29,568 nt of DNA from Verrucomicrobiota bacterium (GCA_003641465.1 QNAJ01000001.1:1-29568); one strand, 5' to 3'. Positions 1-7,247 are shown, counted from the stretch's first letter. Numbers and translations: made by a program. The notes: a model not told the origin generated them from the sequence alone.

Positions 1-132
1 CGATTTACATCCACGCTATTGCCCGGCCCATCCCCGCCAGCTATACTTGCACCGGCCGATAGACGGGATGGGATGTCCCCTTCCTGTCGGGAGGTCCACG
101 GCGAAGCAACCCAGAGGGAGTTTACGTAGGAC

Positions 133-735
133 ATGAGAAGAAGAAGCATATTTCTGCTTACTCTGCTGACGCTGATCCTTCCGCGCTGGTCATATGCCTC
201 CGGCGAAATCCGGACCCACTGGGCATACCACGACGACGCGGATGATATTGATGATCGCTGCGGCGAGACGGTTCCCGGCGAACGCTTCGCCTTCTTGGAC
301 TCGGAGTTCACTGTCATACCCGATGATCAACCTGTCATCCTGTATGTGCTTACTGACAAGGATTTTGCCGGAGACCGTGAAGAACAGGTGCTGGTGCGCT
401 GGTGGAACGGGGAGAAAGAACACTGGGTCATGGGGGCGTGGGTCAAGAATATCATTCTGGGTCCCGGATCCGTTGCGGGGACCTTTCACGGCCTGCCGGC
501 GCAGGGGGTAGTGACGGTGGATCTATGGAAAGTGGAGATCCCCGCGGAGCTGACCCGCCCGGGGGAAAACTATTATGCAATCCAGCTCAAGGGATGGTCG
601 GACGATCCGCGTACCGTCTACCTGCTGAGGGACATACCGGAGGAAAACCAGGGAAACTTGAATCCCCTGGGGCAGTACTGCACTGAGAAGCCGGCCTACA
701 TGGGCCACGATTGGAGCGTCACTATCAAGGAATGA
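133..735 (+). CDS. Exported protein of unknown function
   Basis: I do not recognise this 200-residue protein. It begins with a clear signal peptide: basic MRRR, a hydrophobic run to about residue 17, and a likely signal peptidase I site after SYA at residue 22, so the product is probably exported. The mature part is acidic and aromatic-rich, with predicted beta character around residues 50-160. It includes short motifs such as VRWWNG and KEHWVMGAWV. Only two cysteines remain in the mature chain (CGET near residue 43 and YCTEK near 182), so one disulfide is possible. The ATG at 133 is the first start giving a signal peptide. The Shine-Dalgarno is weak or poorly spaced, with GAGGGAG at about 113-119. 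It lies 58 bp upstream of a tRNA-Glu gene. The gene is probably real because the signal peptide is good and the frame stays open to the stop. Confidence 0.72.
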   Translation: MRRRSIFLLTLLTLILPRWSYASGEIRTHWAYHDDADDIDDRCGETVPGERFAFLDSEFTVIPDDQPVILYVLTDKDFAGDREEQVLVRWWNGEKEHWVMGAWVKNIILGPGSVAGTFHGLPAQGVVTVDLWKVEIPAELTRPGENYYAIQLKGWSDDPRTVYLLRDIPEENQGNLNPLGQYCTEKPAYMGHDWSVTIKE

Positions 736-750
736 AACCACCTTTTCGGG

Positions 751-778
751 TTGCCAGAGGCGATCGCTGTGCTAATTT
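751..778 (+). promoter_or_regulatory. Candidate promoter for tRNA-Glu
   Basis: TTGCCA at 751-756 and TAATTT at 773-778 are separated by 16 bp in the short AT-richer stretch between the preceding gene and the tRNA. Transcription would start around 785, just ahead of the tRNA at 794. The -10 matches consensus at only three of six positions, so this is a candidate placed mainly by context. Confidence 0.4.
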
Positions 779-793
779 ATTGCGGCCGAGGGC

Positions 794-871
794 GACCCCA
801 TCGTCTAGCCAGGTCTAGGACATCAGGTTTTCATCCTGAAAACACGGGTTCGAATCCCGTTGGGGTCGCCA
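794..871 (+). tRNA. tRNA-Glu (anticodon TTC)
   Basis: The sequence folds as a full cloverleaf. Acceptor stem GACCCCA (794-800) pairs with TGGGGTC (861-867), followed by discriminator G868 and an encoded CCA (869-871). The D stem is GTC/GAC (803-805 with 819-821). The anticodon stem TCAGG/CCTGA encloses loop TTTTCAT with anticodon TTC at 830-832. The T stem ACGGG/CCCGT encloses TTCGAAT. Position 8-15 reads TCGTCTAG, as in typical bacterial tRNA-Glu. The leuB start is only 41 bp downstream, so read-through from the tRNA promoter into leuB is possible. Confidence 0.97.
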
Positions 872-912
872 AATTTTCGTCTTAAGTTCAGTCGGCGGGC
901 GGGAGCAGGGAT

Positions 913-1995
913 ATGCACAAGGACCTGAAGATCGCTGTAATTCCGGGAGACGGAACCGGGCCCGAAGTGACCCGCGAAGCAGTCAAAGTGCTCCAGGCGG
1001 CCTGCGGAAAGCACCGAATCCGACTCTCTCTTGAGGAATACGATTTCGGGGGCGAGCGATACAAACGTACCGGTGAACTCCTTCCGGACAGTGCACTGGA
1101 AGAACTGCGGAGCTTCGACGCCATTCTGCTGGGTGCCATCGGGCACCCGGATGTCAAGCCCGGCATACTGGAGAAAGGCATTCTTCTACGGCTCCGCTTC
1201 GAGCTGGACCAGTACATCAATCTGCGTCCCGTGAAACTGTATCCCGGGGTGTGGACCCCTCTCAGAGACAAGGGTCCTGAGCACATTGATTATGTGGTGG
1301 TCCGGGAAAACACCGGCGGCCTCTACAGCGGGGTCGGGGGAGTTTCGATGAAGGGAACCGCCCATGAAATGGCTGTCCAGAGTATGGTATACAGCCGGTT
1401 CCAGGTTGAACGGTGTCTGCGGTATGCGTTCGAATATTGCTGGCGCCGGAACCGCTCGAAAACCCTTACGCTGGTGGGCAAGACCAATGTCCTGACCTTT
1501 GTTTACGATCTGTGGGAGAGAGCTTTCCACCAGATCGGTGAAACTGACTATCCGGATATCAAACGGGACTACTGTCATGTAGACGCCTTCTGTATGTGGG
1601 CGGTGAAGAATCCCGAATGGTTCGACGTGGTGGTTACCGGCAACATGTTTGGTGATATCATCACCGATCTGGGGGCGATCACCCAGGGCGGTATGGGGAT
1701 TGCCGCCGGAGGTAACATCAATCCCGAAGGAGTAAGCATGTTCGAACCCATCGGGGGATCCGCACCCAAGTACACGGGCAAAAACATCATCAACCCTCTG
1801 GCGGCGATCTGTGCGGCGATGATGATGCTGGAACATCTCGAAGCCCGGGAGGCCGCTGCGGATATTGAAAGGGCGGTGAAGTTTGTTACCGGACATCGCC
1901 TGAAAAGCCTGGCGGCCGGCAGGATGGGATACTCCACAACCGAAGTCGGTGATATGGTCGCCCGGTTTGTGGTTGAAGCGCCACCCCAGGAATAG
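913..1995 (+). CDS. leuB: 3-isopropylmalate dehydrogenase
   Basis: A 360-residue cytoplasmic enzyme of the isocitrate/isopropylmalate dehydrogenase family. It catalyses NAD-dependent oxidative decarboxylation of 3-isopropylmalate in leucine synthesis. Family landmarks are visible in order: IPGDGTGPEV near residues 10-19, the substrate-loop stretch LLRLRFELDQY followed by INLRP (about 90-106), VVRENTGGLYSG (about 128-139), KTNVLTF, the metal-binding segment GDIITDLGA, and FEPIGGSAP near the C terminus. The LLRLRFELD-x-x-INLRP form resembles actinobacterial-type LeuB rather than the enteric form. The ATG at 913 is preceded by GGGAG at 901-905. asd follows after 9 bp, and leuB-asd adjacency is also known from Pseudomonas. 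A related tartrate or homoisocitrate dehydrogenase is less likely given the substrate loop and neighbour. Confidence 0.93.
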   Translation: MHKDLKIAVIPGDGTGPEVTREAVKVLQAACGKHRIRLSLEEYDFGGERYKRTGELLPDSALEELRSFDAILLGAIGHPDVKPGILEKGILLRLRFELDQYINLRPVKLYPGVWTPLRDKGPEHIDYVVVRENTGGLYSGVGGVSMKGTAHEMAVQSMVYSRFQVERCLRYAFEYCWRRNRSKTLTLVGKTNVLTFVYDLWERAFHQIGETDYPDIKRDYCHVDAFCMWAVKNPEWFDVVVTGNMFGDIITDLGAITQGGMGIAAGGNINPEGVSMFEPIGGSAPKYTGKNIINPLAAICAAMMMLEHLEAREAAADIERAVKFVTGHRLKSLAAGRMGYSTTEVGDMVARFVVEAPPQE

Positions 1996-2004
1996 AAAAG
2001 GTTC

Positions 2005-3045
2005 ATGAAAATGTCGGCAGGCGAAGGATACAGCGTTTGTGTCGTAGGCGTGGGGGCGGTGGGAAAAGAGATGATCCGCCTGCTGCGGGAGCGACAGTTT
2101 CCCATCCGTTCCCTGAAGATACTGGCCCGCCGTTCCCGGGTGGAAAACATCTTTGGCACCGACTATGAAGTGCGTGCGGCCTCCCAAGATGAGTTCAGCG
2201 GTGTGGACCTTGCGTTTTTCGCCGGCACCGAAGGCGCCAAGGGGGCCTCGCGGCGCTTCGGGTGGGCAGCGGGGGAACAGGGAGGCGTAGTAGTTGACAA
2301 CGGCGATGATTTCCGGATGGACGAGCGCGTCCCGCTGGTCATACCGGAGATCAATGCCCATGCATTGGAAAAACACCGGGGATTCATTGCCAATCCCAAT
2401 TGTACGACCATCATCACCCTTATGGCGGTAGCTCCGATACATCGCGCGGCGGGCGTGCGACGCATGGTAGCCTGCTCCTATCAGGCGGTGTCGGGCAGCG
2501 GATCGGCGGCGATAGCCGAACTGGAAGAACAGGTCAGAGCCTACTGCGCGGGCCAGGCCGTGGAAGCCAAAGTTTATCCGCGCCCGATAGCCTTCAGCGT
2601 TCTACCGGTCATCGGAAGCGCAGACGCCAACGGCGTAACCAGCGAGGAAGCCAAGCTCCGCCGGGAGACCCACAAGATCCTCGGCGACAGCTCTATCCGC
2701 GTGACGGCCACCTGCGCCCGCGTGCCGGTGTTCAACGGTCACTCCGTGGCAGTGCATCTTGAACTGGAAAATGCGCTGAGCCCTGAAAACGCGCGGCGCC
2801 TTCTCGCCGCCGCACCCGGGGTGCGGGTCGTGGATGATCTGGCCGGAAACCTCTTCCCTACCCCGCAGGACGCTTCCGGCTGCGAAGAGGTATTGGTGGG
2901 CCGTATCCGGCGCGACGACACGGTGGAACACGGCCTCAGCCTCTTCGTCTGCGGGGACAACCTGTGGAAAGGGGCGGCACTGAATGCCGTCCAGATCGCT
3001 GAAGAACTGGTCCGCCGTGGCAGGCTCAAGCCACAGTCCGATTGA
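2005..3045 (+). CDS. asd: Aspartate-semialdehyde dehydrogenase
   Basis: A 346-residue NADP-dependent enzyme that reduces beta-aspartyl phosphate to aspartate semialdehyde. This is the branch point to lysine/diaminopimelate, methionine and threonine. It has an N-terminal Rossmann fold (VCVVGVGAVGKEMIRLL), the catalytic-cysteine motif ANPNCTT (about residues 130-136), the SYQAVSGSGSAAI segment, and the C-terminal substrate-binding RVPVFNGHS motif with the conserved histidine. Length is normal for the family. It lies 9 bp after leuB in the same direction, so the two are probably co-transcribed. ATG at 2005 is used; a second ATG at 2011 is possible. The stop at 3043-3045 sits 2 bp from the end of the convergent lipoprotein gene, leaving no space for a terminator between them. 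Confidence 0.95.
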   Translation: MKMSAGEGYSVCVVGVGAVGKEMIRLLRERQFPIRSLKILARRSRVENIFGTDYEVRAASQDEFSGVDLAFFAGTEGAKGASRRFGWAAGEQGGVVVDNGDDFRMDERVPLVIPEINAHALEKHRGFIANPNCTTIITLMAVAPIHRAAGVRRMVACSYQAVSGSGSAAIAELEEQVRAYCAGQAVEAKVYPRPIAFSVLPVIGSADANGVTSEEAKLRRETHKILGDSSIRVTATCARVPVFNGHSVAVHLELENALSPENARRLLAAAPGVRVVDDLAGNLFPTPQDASGCEEVLVGRIRRDDTVEHGLSLFVCGDNLWKGAALNAVQIAEELVRRGRLKPQSD

Positions 3046-3047
3046 GC

Positions 3048-3218
3048 CTACTGCTCGTTGAAACCCGGAAAGAACGGGGCCCCCTCCCAGGGTTGCGGCG
3101 TATTCCACGGCAATTCGGAATCGTTATCCCCCGTCCCGGGGGTCGCACACCCCGCCACTACTGCAGACAGCAGTACCCCCATCAACAGAAAAAGCCCCCG
3201 AATAATTGCCTGTCTCAT
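3048..3218 (-). CDS. Small lipoprotein (56 residues)
   Basis: Read directly from the reverse strand. ATG at 3218-3216 opens a 56-codon frame ending TAG at 3050-3048. The N terminus is a lipoprotein signal (MRQAIIRGLFLLMGV, then LLSAVVAGC) with lipobox VAGC, making Cys24 the probable lipidation site. The mature peptide is about 33 residues, acidic then rich in Pro and Trp, with PWNTPQPWEG followed by APFFPGF. No known family is recognised. The start codon overlaps the stop of the upstream 42-residue gene as ATGA, so translation is probably coupled. It is the third gene of a minus-strand operon led by the coiled-coil protein. The lipobox, the ATGA overlap and the absence of wasted sequence up to the asd stop argue that it is real. 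Confidence 0.72.
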   Translation of the reverse strand: MRQAIIRGLFLLMGVLLSAVVAGCATPGTGDNDSELPWNTPQPWEGAPFFPGFNEQ

Positions 3219-3343
3219 GGTGCTGCCGCGGCGGCGGGTTTCGCCCCGTAGTAGCGGAGTTCCGCATACTGCAGGCCGATGAGCACCAGATAAAGCAGAA
3301 CCGCAATCAGCGCCAACACCGCCAGATTCCTAGTAGAGAACAC
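3215..3343 (-). CDS. Single-span membrane microprotein (42 residues)
   Basis: Read directly from the reverse strand. GTG at 3343-3341 starts a 42-codon frame ending TGA at 3217-3215. After a short FSTRN head comes one hydrophobic helix (about residues 7-25, LAVLALIAVLL then YLVLIGLQ), then a polar YAELRYYGAKP stretch and an alanine-rich end. A perfect AGGAGG (3350-3355) lies 6 nt before the GTG, inside the 3' end of the upstream coiled-coil gene. The two genes overlap by 14 nt in different frames, and the stop overlaps the next start as ATGA. The function is unknown. By context it is a small partner of the membrane-anchored coiled-coil protein or of the lipoprotein that follows. Confidence 0.7.
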   Translation of the reverse strand: MFSTRNLAVLALIAVLLYLVLIGLQYAELRYYGAKPAAAAAP

Positions 3344-4157
3344 GGTCGCCCTCCTGTACGGGAAGCCGCTCCCAGTCCCTTACGATCTCAGCAATCGAAA
3401 ACTTCTCCCGCACCGTGCTGACCCGTACCTTGCCTACCAGCCGGTCACCCCGGTGAACCAATAGCTCTATATTGGGCACCAGACCATCCTTACTGCCCAG
3501 ATCCACCACCACGAAGTTCCAGGGCCGGTTCACGATCAGCACGTTTCCGCTGAGTCCCCGGGGTACCGCCGCAGCTATGCGCTCGCCCAGGCGTGCTTCC
3601 AGATCGCGCACGGTGTGCTCCAGTGCGGTAACCTGATCCGCCAGGTCGCGCGCCTCGTCCTGTGCCCGCGCCAATTCTTCCCGCGTATCCTGCACCTCGC
3701 GCTCCAGCAGAGCCTTGTCATCCTGCAGCTGCTGGATCCTGGCCTGGGCCTGGGCCAGCTCGACTTCCTTGGTCTCCAATTGCGAACTGAGCGAGGCGAT
3801 CTGATCCTTGGCGTCCTTCAGCTCAGACTGTACCGCCGCCAGCTCCTGCTGGACCGAGTCCAGCTCATTGCGGGCCTTTTCCAGATCGGCCTTGGTGTTC
3901 TGTACGCTCTCGTAGGTGTTGTCCGCGACCGCGGCCACCTGCGCCAGCGGACCTTGCATGCGGTTATAGTCAGCCAGGGCAGCAACGTCGAGATCCTCCA
4001 CGTGCAGCTTCTCAGCAATCTGGATGACCGCTTCCTGGAAACGATCAGCCCGGCCGCGCAACTCCTCGCGCTTGGCAAAAAGCATGAGCCCCAATGACAG
4101 GGAAAGAACACTCAAGACGAGGAGCACCACGATAAGGGGTTTCAGCAGCTTTGCCAT
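3330..4157 (-). CDS. Membrane-anchored coiled-coil protein with MreC-like C-terminal domain
   Basis: A 275-residue protein with a single N-terminal membrane span (about residues 7-27) and a short helix. A long, continuous heptad-rich coiled coil follows (about 80-192), full of Glu, Gln, Ala and Leu repeats such as DLEKARNELDSVQQEL. A small beta-rich C-terminal domain (about 203-275) carries NVLIVNRPWNFVVVDLG, then KDGLVPN, LVGKVRV and GDRVLY. The tail resembles, by pattern only, the beta domain of MreC-like envelope proteins, so a scaffold role at the cytoplasmic membrane with the coil outside is inferred. The N terminus fits an N-in, C-out anchor. The ATG at 4157 follows AAGGGAG. It heads a three-gene operon with the 42- and 56-residue genes. 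A well-formed promoter lies 57 bp upstream. Confidence 0.82.
   Translation of the reverse strand: MAKLLKPLIVVLLVLSVLSLSLGLMLFAKREELRGRADRFQEAVIQIAEKLHVEDLDVAALADYNRMQGPLAQVAAVADNTYESVQNTKADLEKARNELDSVQQELAAVQSELKDAKDQIASLSSQLETKEVELAQAQARIQQLQDDKALLEREVQDTREELARAQDEARDLADQVTALEHTVRDLEARLGERIAAAVPRGLSGNVLIVNRPWNFVVVDLGSKDGLVPNIELLVHRGDRLVGKVRVSTVREKFSIAEIVRDWERLPVQEGDRVLY
3350..3355 (-). promoter_or_regulatory. Perfect Shine-Dalgarno deciding a GTG start
   Basis: AGGAGG on the minus strand, 6 nt before the GTG of the 42-residue membrane microprotein and wholly inside the upstream coding sequence. It is the main reason for accepting so short a gene with a non-ATG start. Confidence 0.8.
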
Positions 4158-4213
4158 GGCTCCCTTCCTCGTTCCAAACTGGTGGTGTAAGAGACTCTGC
4201 GCTTCACATACTG

Positions 4214-4242
4214 ATAGTATGGAGGCCCGTTCATGCTGTCAA
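4214..4242 (-). promoter_or_regulatory. Sigma70-type promoter for the coiled-coil operon
   Basis: On the minus strand, TTGACA (4242-4237, full consensus) and TACTAT (4219-4214, four of six) are separated by exactly 17 bp. Initiation would fall near 4207, giving an untranslated leader of about 50 nt before the ATG at 4157. This is the best-matched promoter noticed in the window. Confidence 0.75.
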
Positions 4243-4296
4243 ATACCATCTGCCGGTCCAGCCGGTAACCTGCGCAGCCGTCAAGGGATTCAACGG

Positions 4297-4325
4297 TTGC
4301 GCCCGGCGCGGTGTCCACCTATATT
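4297..4325 (+). promoter_or_regulatory. Candidate promoter for the DUF1573-rhodanese-MauE operon
   Basis: TTGCGC (4297-4302) and TATATT (4320-4325) are 17 bp apart. The -10 is good and the -35 matches only at TTG. The start would be near 4332, about 29 nt before the ATG at 4361. It diverges from the promoter of the coiled-coil operon. Confidence 0.5.
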
Positions 4326-4360
4326 ACCTGCCATCTTTCAAAGAGAGGCGGAGGTGCACG

Positions 4361-5335
4361 ATGACCAGAAACAATCGGCTGCTCCTGATTCTCCTGCTGC
4401 TTGTATGCGGCAGCCTTTCCGCTGGTGAATCCCAGCACGCTCCGCGCATCGTCTGCGATGAACCGGTCTATGATTTCGGGGAACGGGATAACCGCGGGGT
4501 GGTCGAACATACCTTCACAATCCGCAACGAGGGAGACCTCACCCTGGAAATCAGCCGGGTCCGATCCTCCTGCGGTTGTACCGTGGTGCAGACCAGCAGC
4601 CGATCCGTCCCGCCGGGAGGATCCGCCCAGATTACGGCGCGTTTCAATCTACGCGGACGACGCGGACCTCAGCACAAGACAATCACCGTCGAAAGCAACG
4701 ATCCACGGCAACCGCGCCTCCTGCTTCACCTGCAGGGGACCGCCGTCCAGGAAATGAACCTGTCGCCGGATAGATTCTTTTTCGGTCAGACCAGCGCTGC
4801 CGAACCGGTCTCCCGTACGGTGACGATCAGCAGCGCGACGGTGACCTTCCACATTACCAATATCACCTGCAACAGCGCCCTGGTGAATGTGGATTCTGAG
4901 GTCGTGGAGGAGGGACATACCTACCGGCTGACCGCGCGGCTCAAAAACGCCGTTCCGGAGGGAAGCTTCCACGCCAATGTACGCGTTTACACTGATTCGG
5001 CGAAATACCCCACCATTGATCTGCCTGTCTGGGCAAAAGTCACCAGCGCCATAACCACGGCGCCCCGCGAGCTGGTGGTGCCTTCCCAGGGGCCCGTTCT
5101 GACCCGCTACATCGTGCTGCGCGAAACCGGCGGACACGCCTTCCACATCACCAACGTAAGCGTCCCTCAACCTGGCATCACCGTCACTACCAACAACTTC
5201 CCCGGCGGCGGCTACCGGGTCACCCTTTCCAATATTCAGCCTTCCCCGGAGCTGCGGGACACCGAGGTGATTATCGAAACTGACCACCCGCAGATGCCCC
5301 GGGTTACCATACCGTTCCGCGTACTGAGCATGTGA
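4361..5335 (+). CDS. Exported DUF1573 (ASH/MSP-like) protein
   Basis: A 324-residue exported protein. A signal peptide (MTRNNRLLLILLLL, then VCGSLSAGE) with probable cleavage after LSA is followed by a DUF1573 domain (about residues 28-130). That domain carries the hallmark VRSSCGCTVV, placing the CGC cysteines at 71 and 73, and ends TVESNDPRQPRL. Two further Ig-like beta repeats of about 90 residues follow. DUF1573 domains are periplasmic, and their CGC pair suggests metal or thiol chemistry, but the biochemical role is not established. The true start is the ATG at 4361 with GGAGG at 4350-4354. The longer frame back to 4151 lacks a ribosome site and a signal peptide. The stop overlaps the next start (TGATG), and four genes run together to 7246. 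Confidence 0.88.
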   Translation: MTRNNRLLLILLLLVCGSLSAGESQHAPRIVCDEPVYDFGERDNRGVVEHTFTIRNEGDLTLEISRVRSSCGCTVVQTSSRSVPPGGSAQITARFNLRGRRGPQHKTITVESNDPRQPRLLLHLQGTAVQEMNLSPDRFFFGQTSAAEPVSRTVTISSATVTFHITNITCNSALVNVDSEVVEEGHTYRLTARLKNAVPEGSFHANVRVYTDSAKYPTIDLPVWAKVTSAITTAPRELVVPSQGPVLTRYIVLRETGGHAFHITNVSVPQPGITVTTNNFPGGGYRVTLSNIQPSPELRDTEVIIETDHPQMPRVTIPFRVLSM

Positions 5336-5847
5336 TGGGGGCACCTTCAAGATTCCTGCGCATCCCGGCTGAATGGATCCCTTCCCGGGCACTCGCCGGC
5401 CGTGTATTGGCGATCCTGGCAGCGGCGGCGGTCCTGGCATCGGTTGCCAACAGCCTGTCGCCCAGAGGGATACCGTGGATCAAAGATTGGTCGCATCACT
5501 TGGAAAAGCAGGCATTCGAAGAAGGATTCGCGGTAATAACGTGGCATCGGATGAGGGAAGTCGTAGATCGCAGAAATGCGATCATATTTGACGCACGGTC
5601 CCTGGCCGATTACGACCGGGGCCACTTACCTGGCGCACTCCCGTTCCCGGAGGCACATCGGGAAAAATTTCTGGAGCAATACGTCTCGCTGCTCGACAAA
5701 GGAACACTCATTGTGGCTTACTGCTCCGGTAGCGAATGTGACGACTCCCTCCAACTCCTGCGTTTCTTGAAATCTGCAGGATGTACCAATCTGGCACTTT
5801 ACGTCGGAGGTTGGGAGGAATGGCAGACCCTGCACAGCGAAAGGTGA
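5335..5847 (+). CDS. Membrane-anchored rhodanese-domain protein
   Basis: A 170-residue protein with one N-terminal hydrophobic span (about residues 22-40) and a single rhodanese domain (about 68-168). Visible family features are FDARSLADYDRGHLPGA (85-101), the active-site loop YCSGSECDD with Cys130 as the expected persulfide cysteine and a second Cys135, and the closing YVGGWEEW. Orientation of the anchor suggests the domain is outside the cytoplasm, which is inferred. Rhodaneses move sulfane sulfur or act in thiol redox. The start is ATG 5335, overlapping the DUF1573 stop by one base; a GTG 3 nt earlier is the alternative. It overlaps the start of the MauE-like gene by 28 nt, so the three are almost certainly one transcript. 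Confidence 0.88.
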   Translation: MGAPSRFLRIPAEWIPSRALAGRVLAILAAAAVLASVANSLSPRGIPWIKDWSHHLEKQAFEEGFAVITWHRMREVVDRRNAIIFDARSLADYDRGHLPGALPFPEAHREKFLEQYVSLLDKGTLIVAYCSGSECDDSLQLLRFLKSAGCTNLALYVGGWEEWQTLHSER

Positions 5848-6266
5848 TCCGAGCCGCAAGGTGGGTGCACTTATGCTGTGCATTCGCGCTGGGCGCAGTA
5901 TTCATCGCTGCATCCATCCCCAAGATCCTGCACCCGGAGGCGTTTGCACTTGCGGTCTTCCGCTATCATCTGCTGCCGGATCTCATGATCAATCCACTGG
6001 CGATCTATCTGCCCTGGCTGGAACTCACCTGCGGCCTGCTGATCGCCTTCGTACCCCGCTGGCGGAGGGCAGCGGCCTTGCTCATCATGGGCATGCTGCT
6101 GGTATTTTCGGCGGCGATCTCCATAAACCTCGCACGCGGGCTGGACATATCCTGCGGGTGCTTTTCGGTTGACCCCCGACACGGGCGTATAGGAGTGTTA
6201 AATATCGCGCGTAATCTGGTTCTGCTGGCGATGAGCGCCGCGGTCTATCTGACCGGTAGAGAATAG
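5820..6266 (+). CDS. MauE/DoxX-like integral membrane protein
   Basis: A 148-residue protein with four predicted membrane helices (about residues 13-33, 56-77, 83-103 and 124-144). It matches the MauE/DoxX pattern. ASIPKILHPEAFA sits after the first helix, WLELTCGLLIAF lies in the second, and LDISCGCFSVDP sits between helices three and four with cysteines at 112 and 114. The CGCF loop is typical of MauE-type members. MauE itself assists disulfide-rich methylamine dehydrogenase, and relatives are thought to pass electrons or thiols across the membrane. The start is ATG 5820 with CGGAGG at 5805-5810, not the earlier in-frame ATG at 5781. It overlaps the rhodanese gene. The next gene begins 8 bp after its stop. 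Confidence 0.85.
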   Translation: MADPAQRKVIRAARWVHLCCAFALGAVFIAASIPKILHPEAFALAVFRYHLLPDLMINPLAIYLPWLELTCGLLIAFVPRWRRAAALLIMGMLLVFSAAISINLARGLDISCGCFSVDPRHGRIGVLNIARNLVLLAMSAAVYLTGRE

Positions 6267-6274
6267 ACAGCCGG

Positions 6275-7246
6275 ATGGAGACGTCTCACGCACAGATTCG
6301 TATGCTTGGCCTGAGCGTGGCCTTGACCCTCGGTCTCTGCTGCCGGGTGTCGGCTCGTGACCGTTCCGAAAGTATGACTATGCGGGATTTCCTTGCACAG
6401 ATGAAAGATCCGCGCAGCTTCTTTCTGCGGGTCCTTCCCGGCGAATCCGGGGCGGTCATTGTCGGCGGTAACCGGTTGCACCCTAACGAGTTCGCACGAC
6501 TGCGCTTGATCAGCAGCAAACGCAGCCGCGCTCCGCTGGTCACCGTGGCCGGAATCAAGACGAAACCCGTGACCGCGCTGATTGATCCTTCCAGTACTTG
6601 GTCGTGGATGACGCTTCCGACCGCGGTCAAACTGCAGGCCACACCGTTGAGCGGCATCCCCTTCCAGTCTCCCGGTCATCTTCTCGACTCAGGAATAAGC
6701 GGAGTGGCATGCCGCGTCAGCACGCTTCTTATGGATACACTCCGCGTGGAGTCCGCACTGGTTCTCGCCACAGGAACCGCATCCCTGGGAAGCCTGGAAC
6801 GCAACTGCCGTCCCGCACCGGAAATGGTGATTGGCGCAATTCTTCTTTCGCGCTTCAGGTCGCTGTCCTTCGACTTCCGCCAGAGGAAATTCATGGCCGC
6901 CAGCACATTTCCTTATCAGCCGAATCCCGCGAAGCTGGTAGGCAGCGGCGTCTTCCGTTGGGAGGGCACGCTGCCGCTGGTGGAGGCCCGTGTAAACGGT
7001 ATTCCGCGCGATCTGGTCTTCGATCCGGCCGGAGACTACGCACTGTTGCTTCCCGAACTTCGCGAAACGGCAACGGTGAGACAATTGACTATCGGGGATC
7101 TGGTATTGCGGTCGGTGGAGGCGATTCCCCGTACTGATCCGCCACTGGCGCCGCCATCCTACGGAAGACTCGGCCGGCGGTGTTTCGATGATCTACGCGT
7201 GACTGTGGTCAACCCGCCCGGCCGTATCTATTTCGAACGCCCTTGA
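6275..7246 (+). CDS. Aspartyl-protease-fold protein lacking the DTG motif
   Basis: A 323-residue exported protein: signal segment MLGLSVALTLGLCC, cut around residue 28. Two lobes follow that look like retropepsin-type domains. The first has VTALIDPSSTWSWM (99-112) where active enzymes have (I/L)-D-T-G-A/S, and the typical second half VIGAILLSRFRSLSFDF (185-201). The second has DLVFDPAGDYALLLP (247-260) and a degenerate closing segment RLGRRCFDDLRVTV. In both lobes D-P-S/A replaces D-T/S-G, so peptidase activity is doubtful although both aspartates remain. It is the fourth gene of the DUF1573-rhodanese-MauE operon, suggesting a binding or scaffold role at the envelope. ATG 6275 has no strong ribosome site; ATG 6302 is the alternative. 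Recognition is from fold pattern and is not certain. Confidence 0.68.
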   Translation: METSHAQIRMLGLSVALTLGLCCRVSARDRSESMTMRDFLAQMKDPRSFFLRVLPGESGAVIVGGNRLHPNEFARLRLISSKRSRAPLVTVAGIKTKPVTALIDPSSTWSWMTLPTAVKLQATPLSGIPFQSPGHLLDSGISGVACRVSTLLMDTLRVESALVLATGTASLGSLERNCRPAPEMVIGAILLSRFRSLSFDFRQRKFMAASTFPYQPNPAKLVGSGVFRWEGTLPLVEARVNGIPRDLVFDPAGDYALLLPELRETATVRQLTIGDLVLRSVEAIPRTDPPLAPPSYGRLGRRCFDDLRVTVVNPPGRIYFERP

Positions 7247-7247
7247 A

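Noticed and set aside
1186..2442. Open reverse frame of 418 codons opposite leuB and asd
   Set aside because: It is the antisense shadow of two confidently identified enzymes; His/Pro-rich composition, no ribosome site and no domain pattern.
4151..4360. N-terminal extension of the DUF1573 frame
   Set aside because: The internal ATG at 4361 has GGAGG and a signal peptide; the extension would hide both and overlaps the divergent promoter region.
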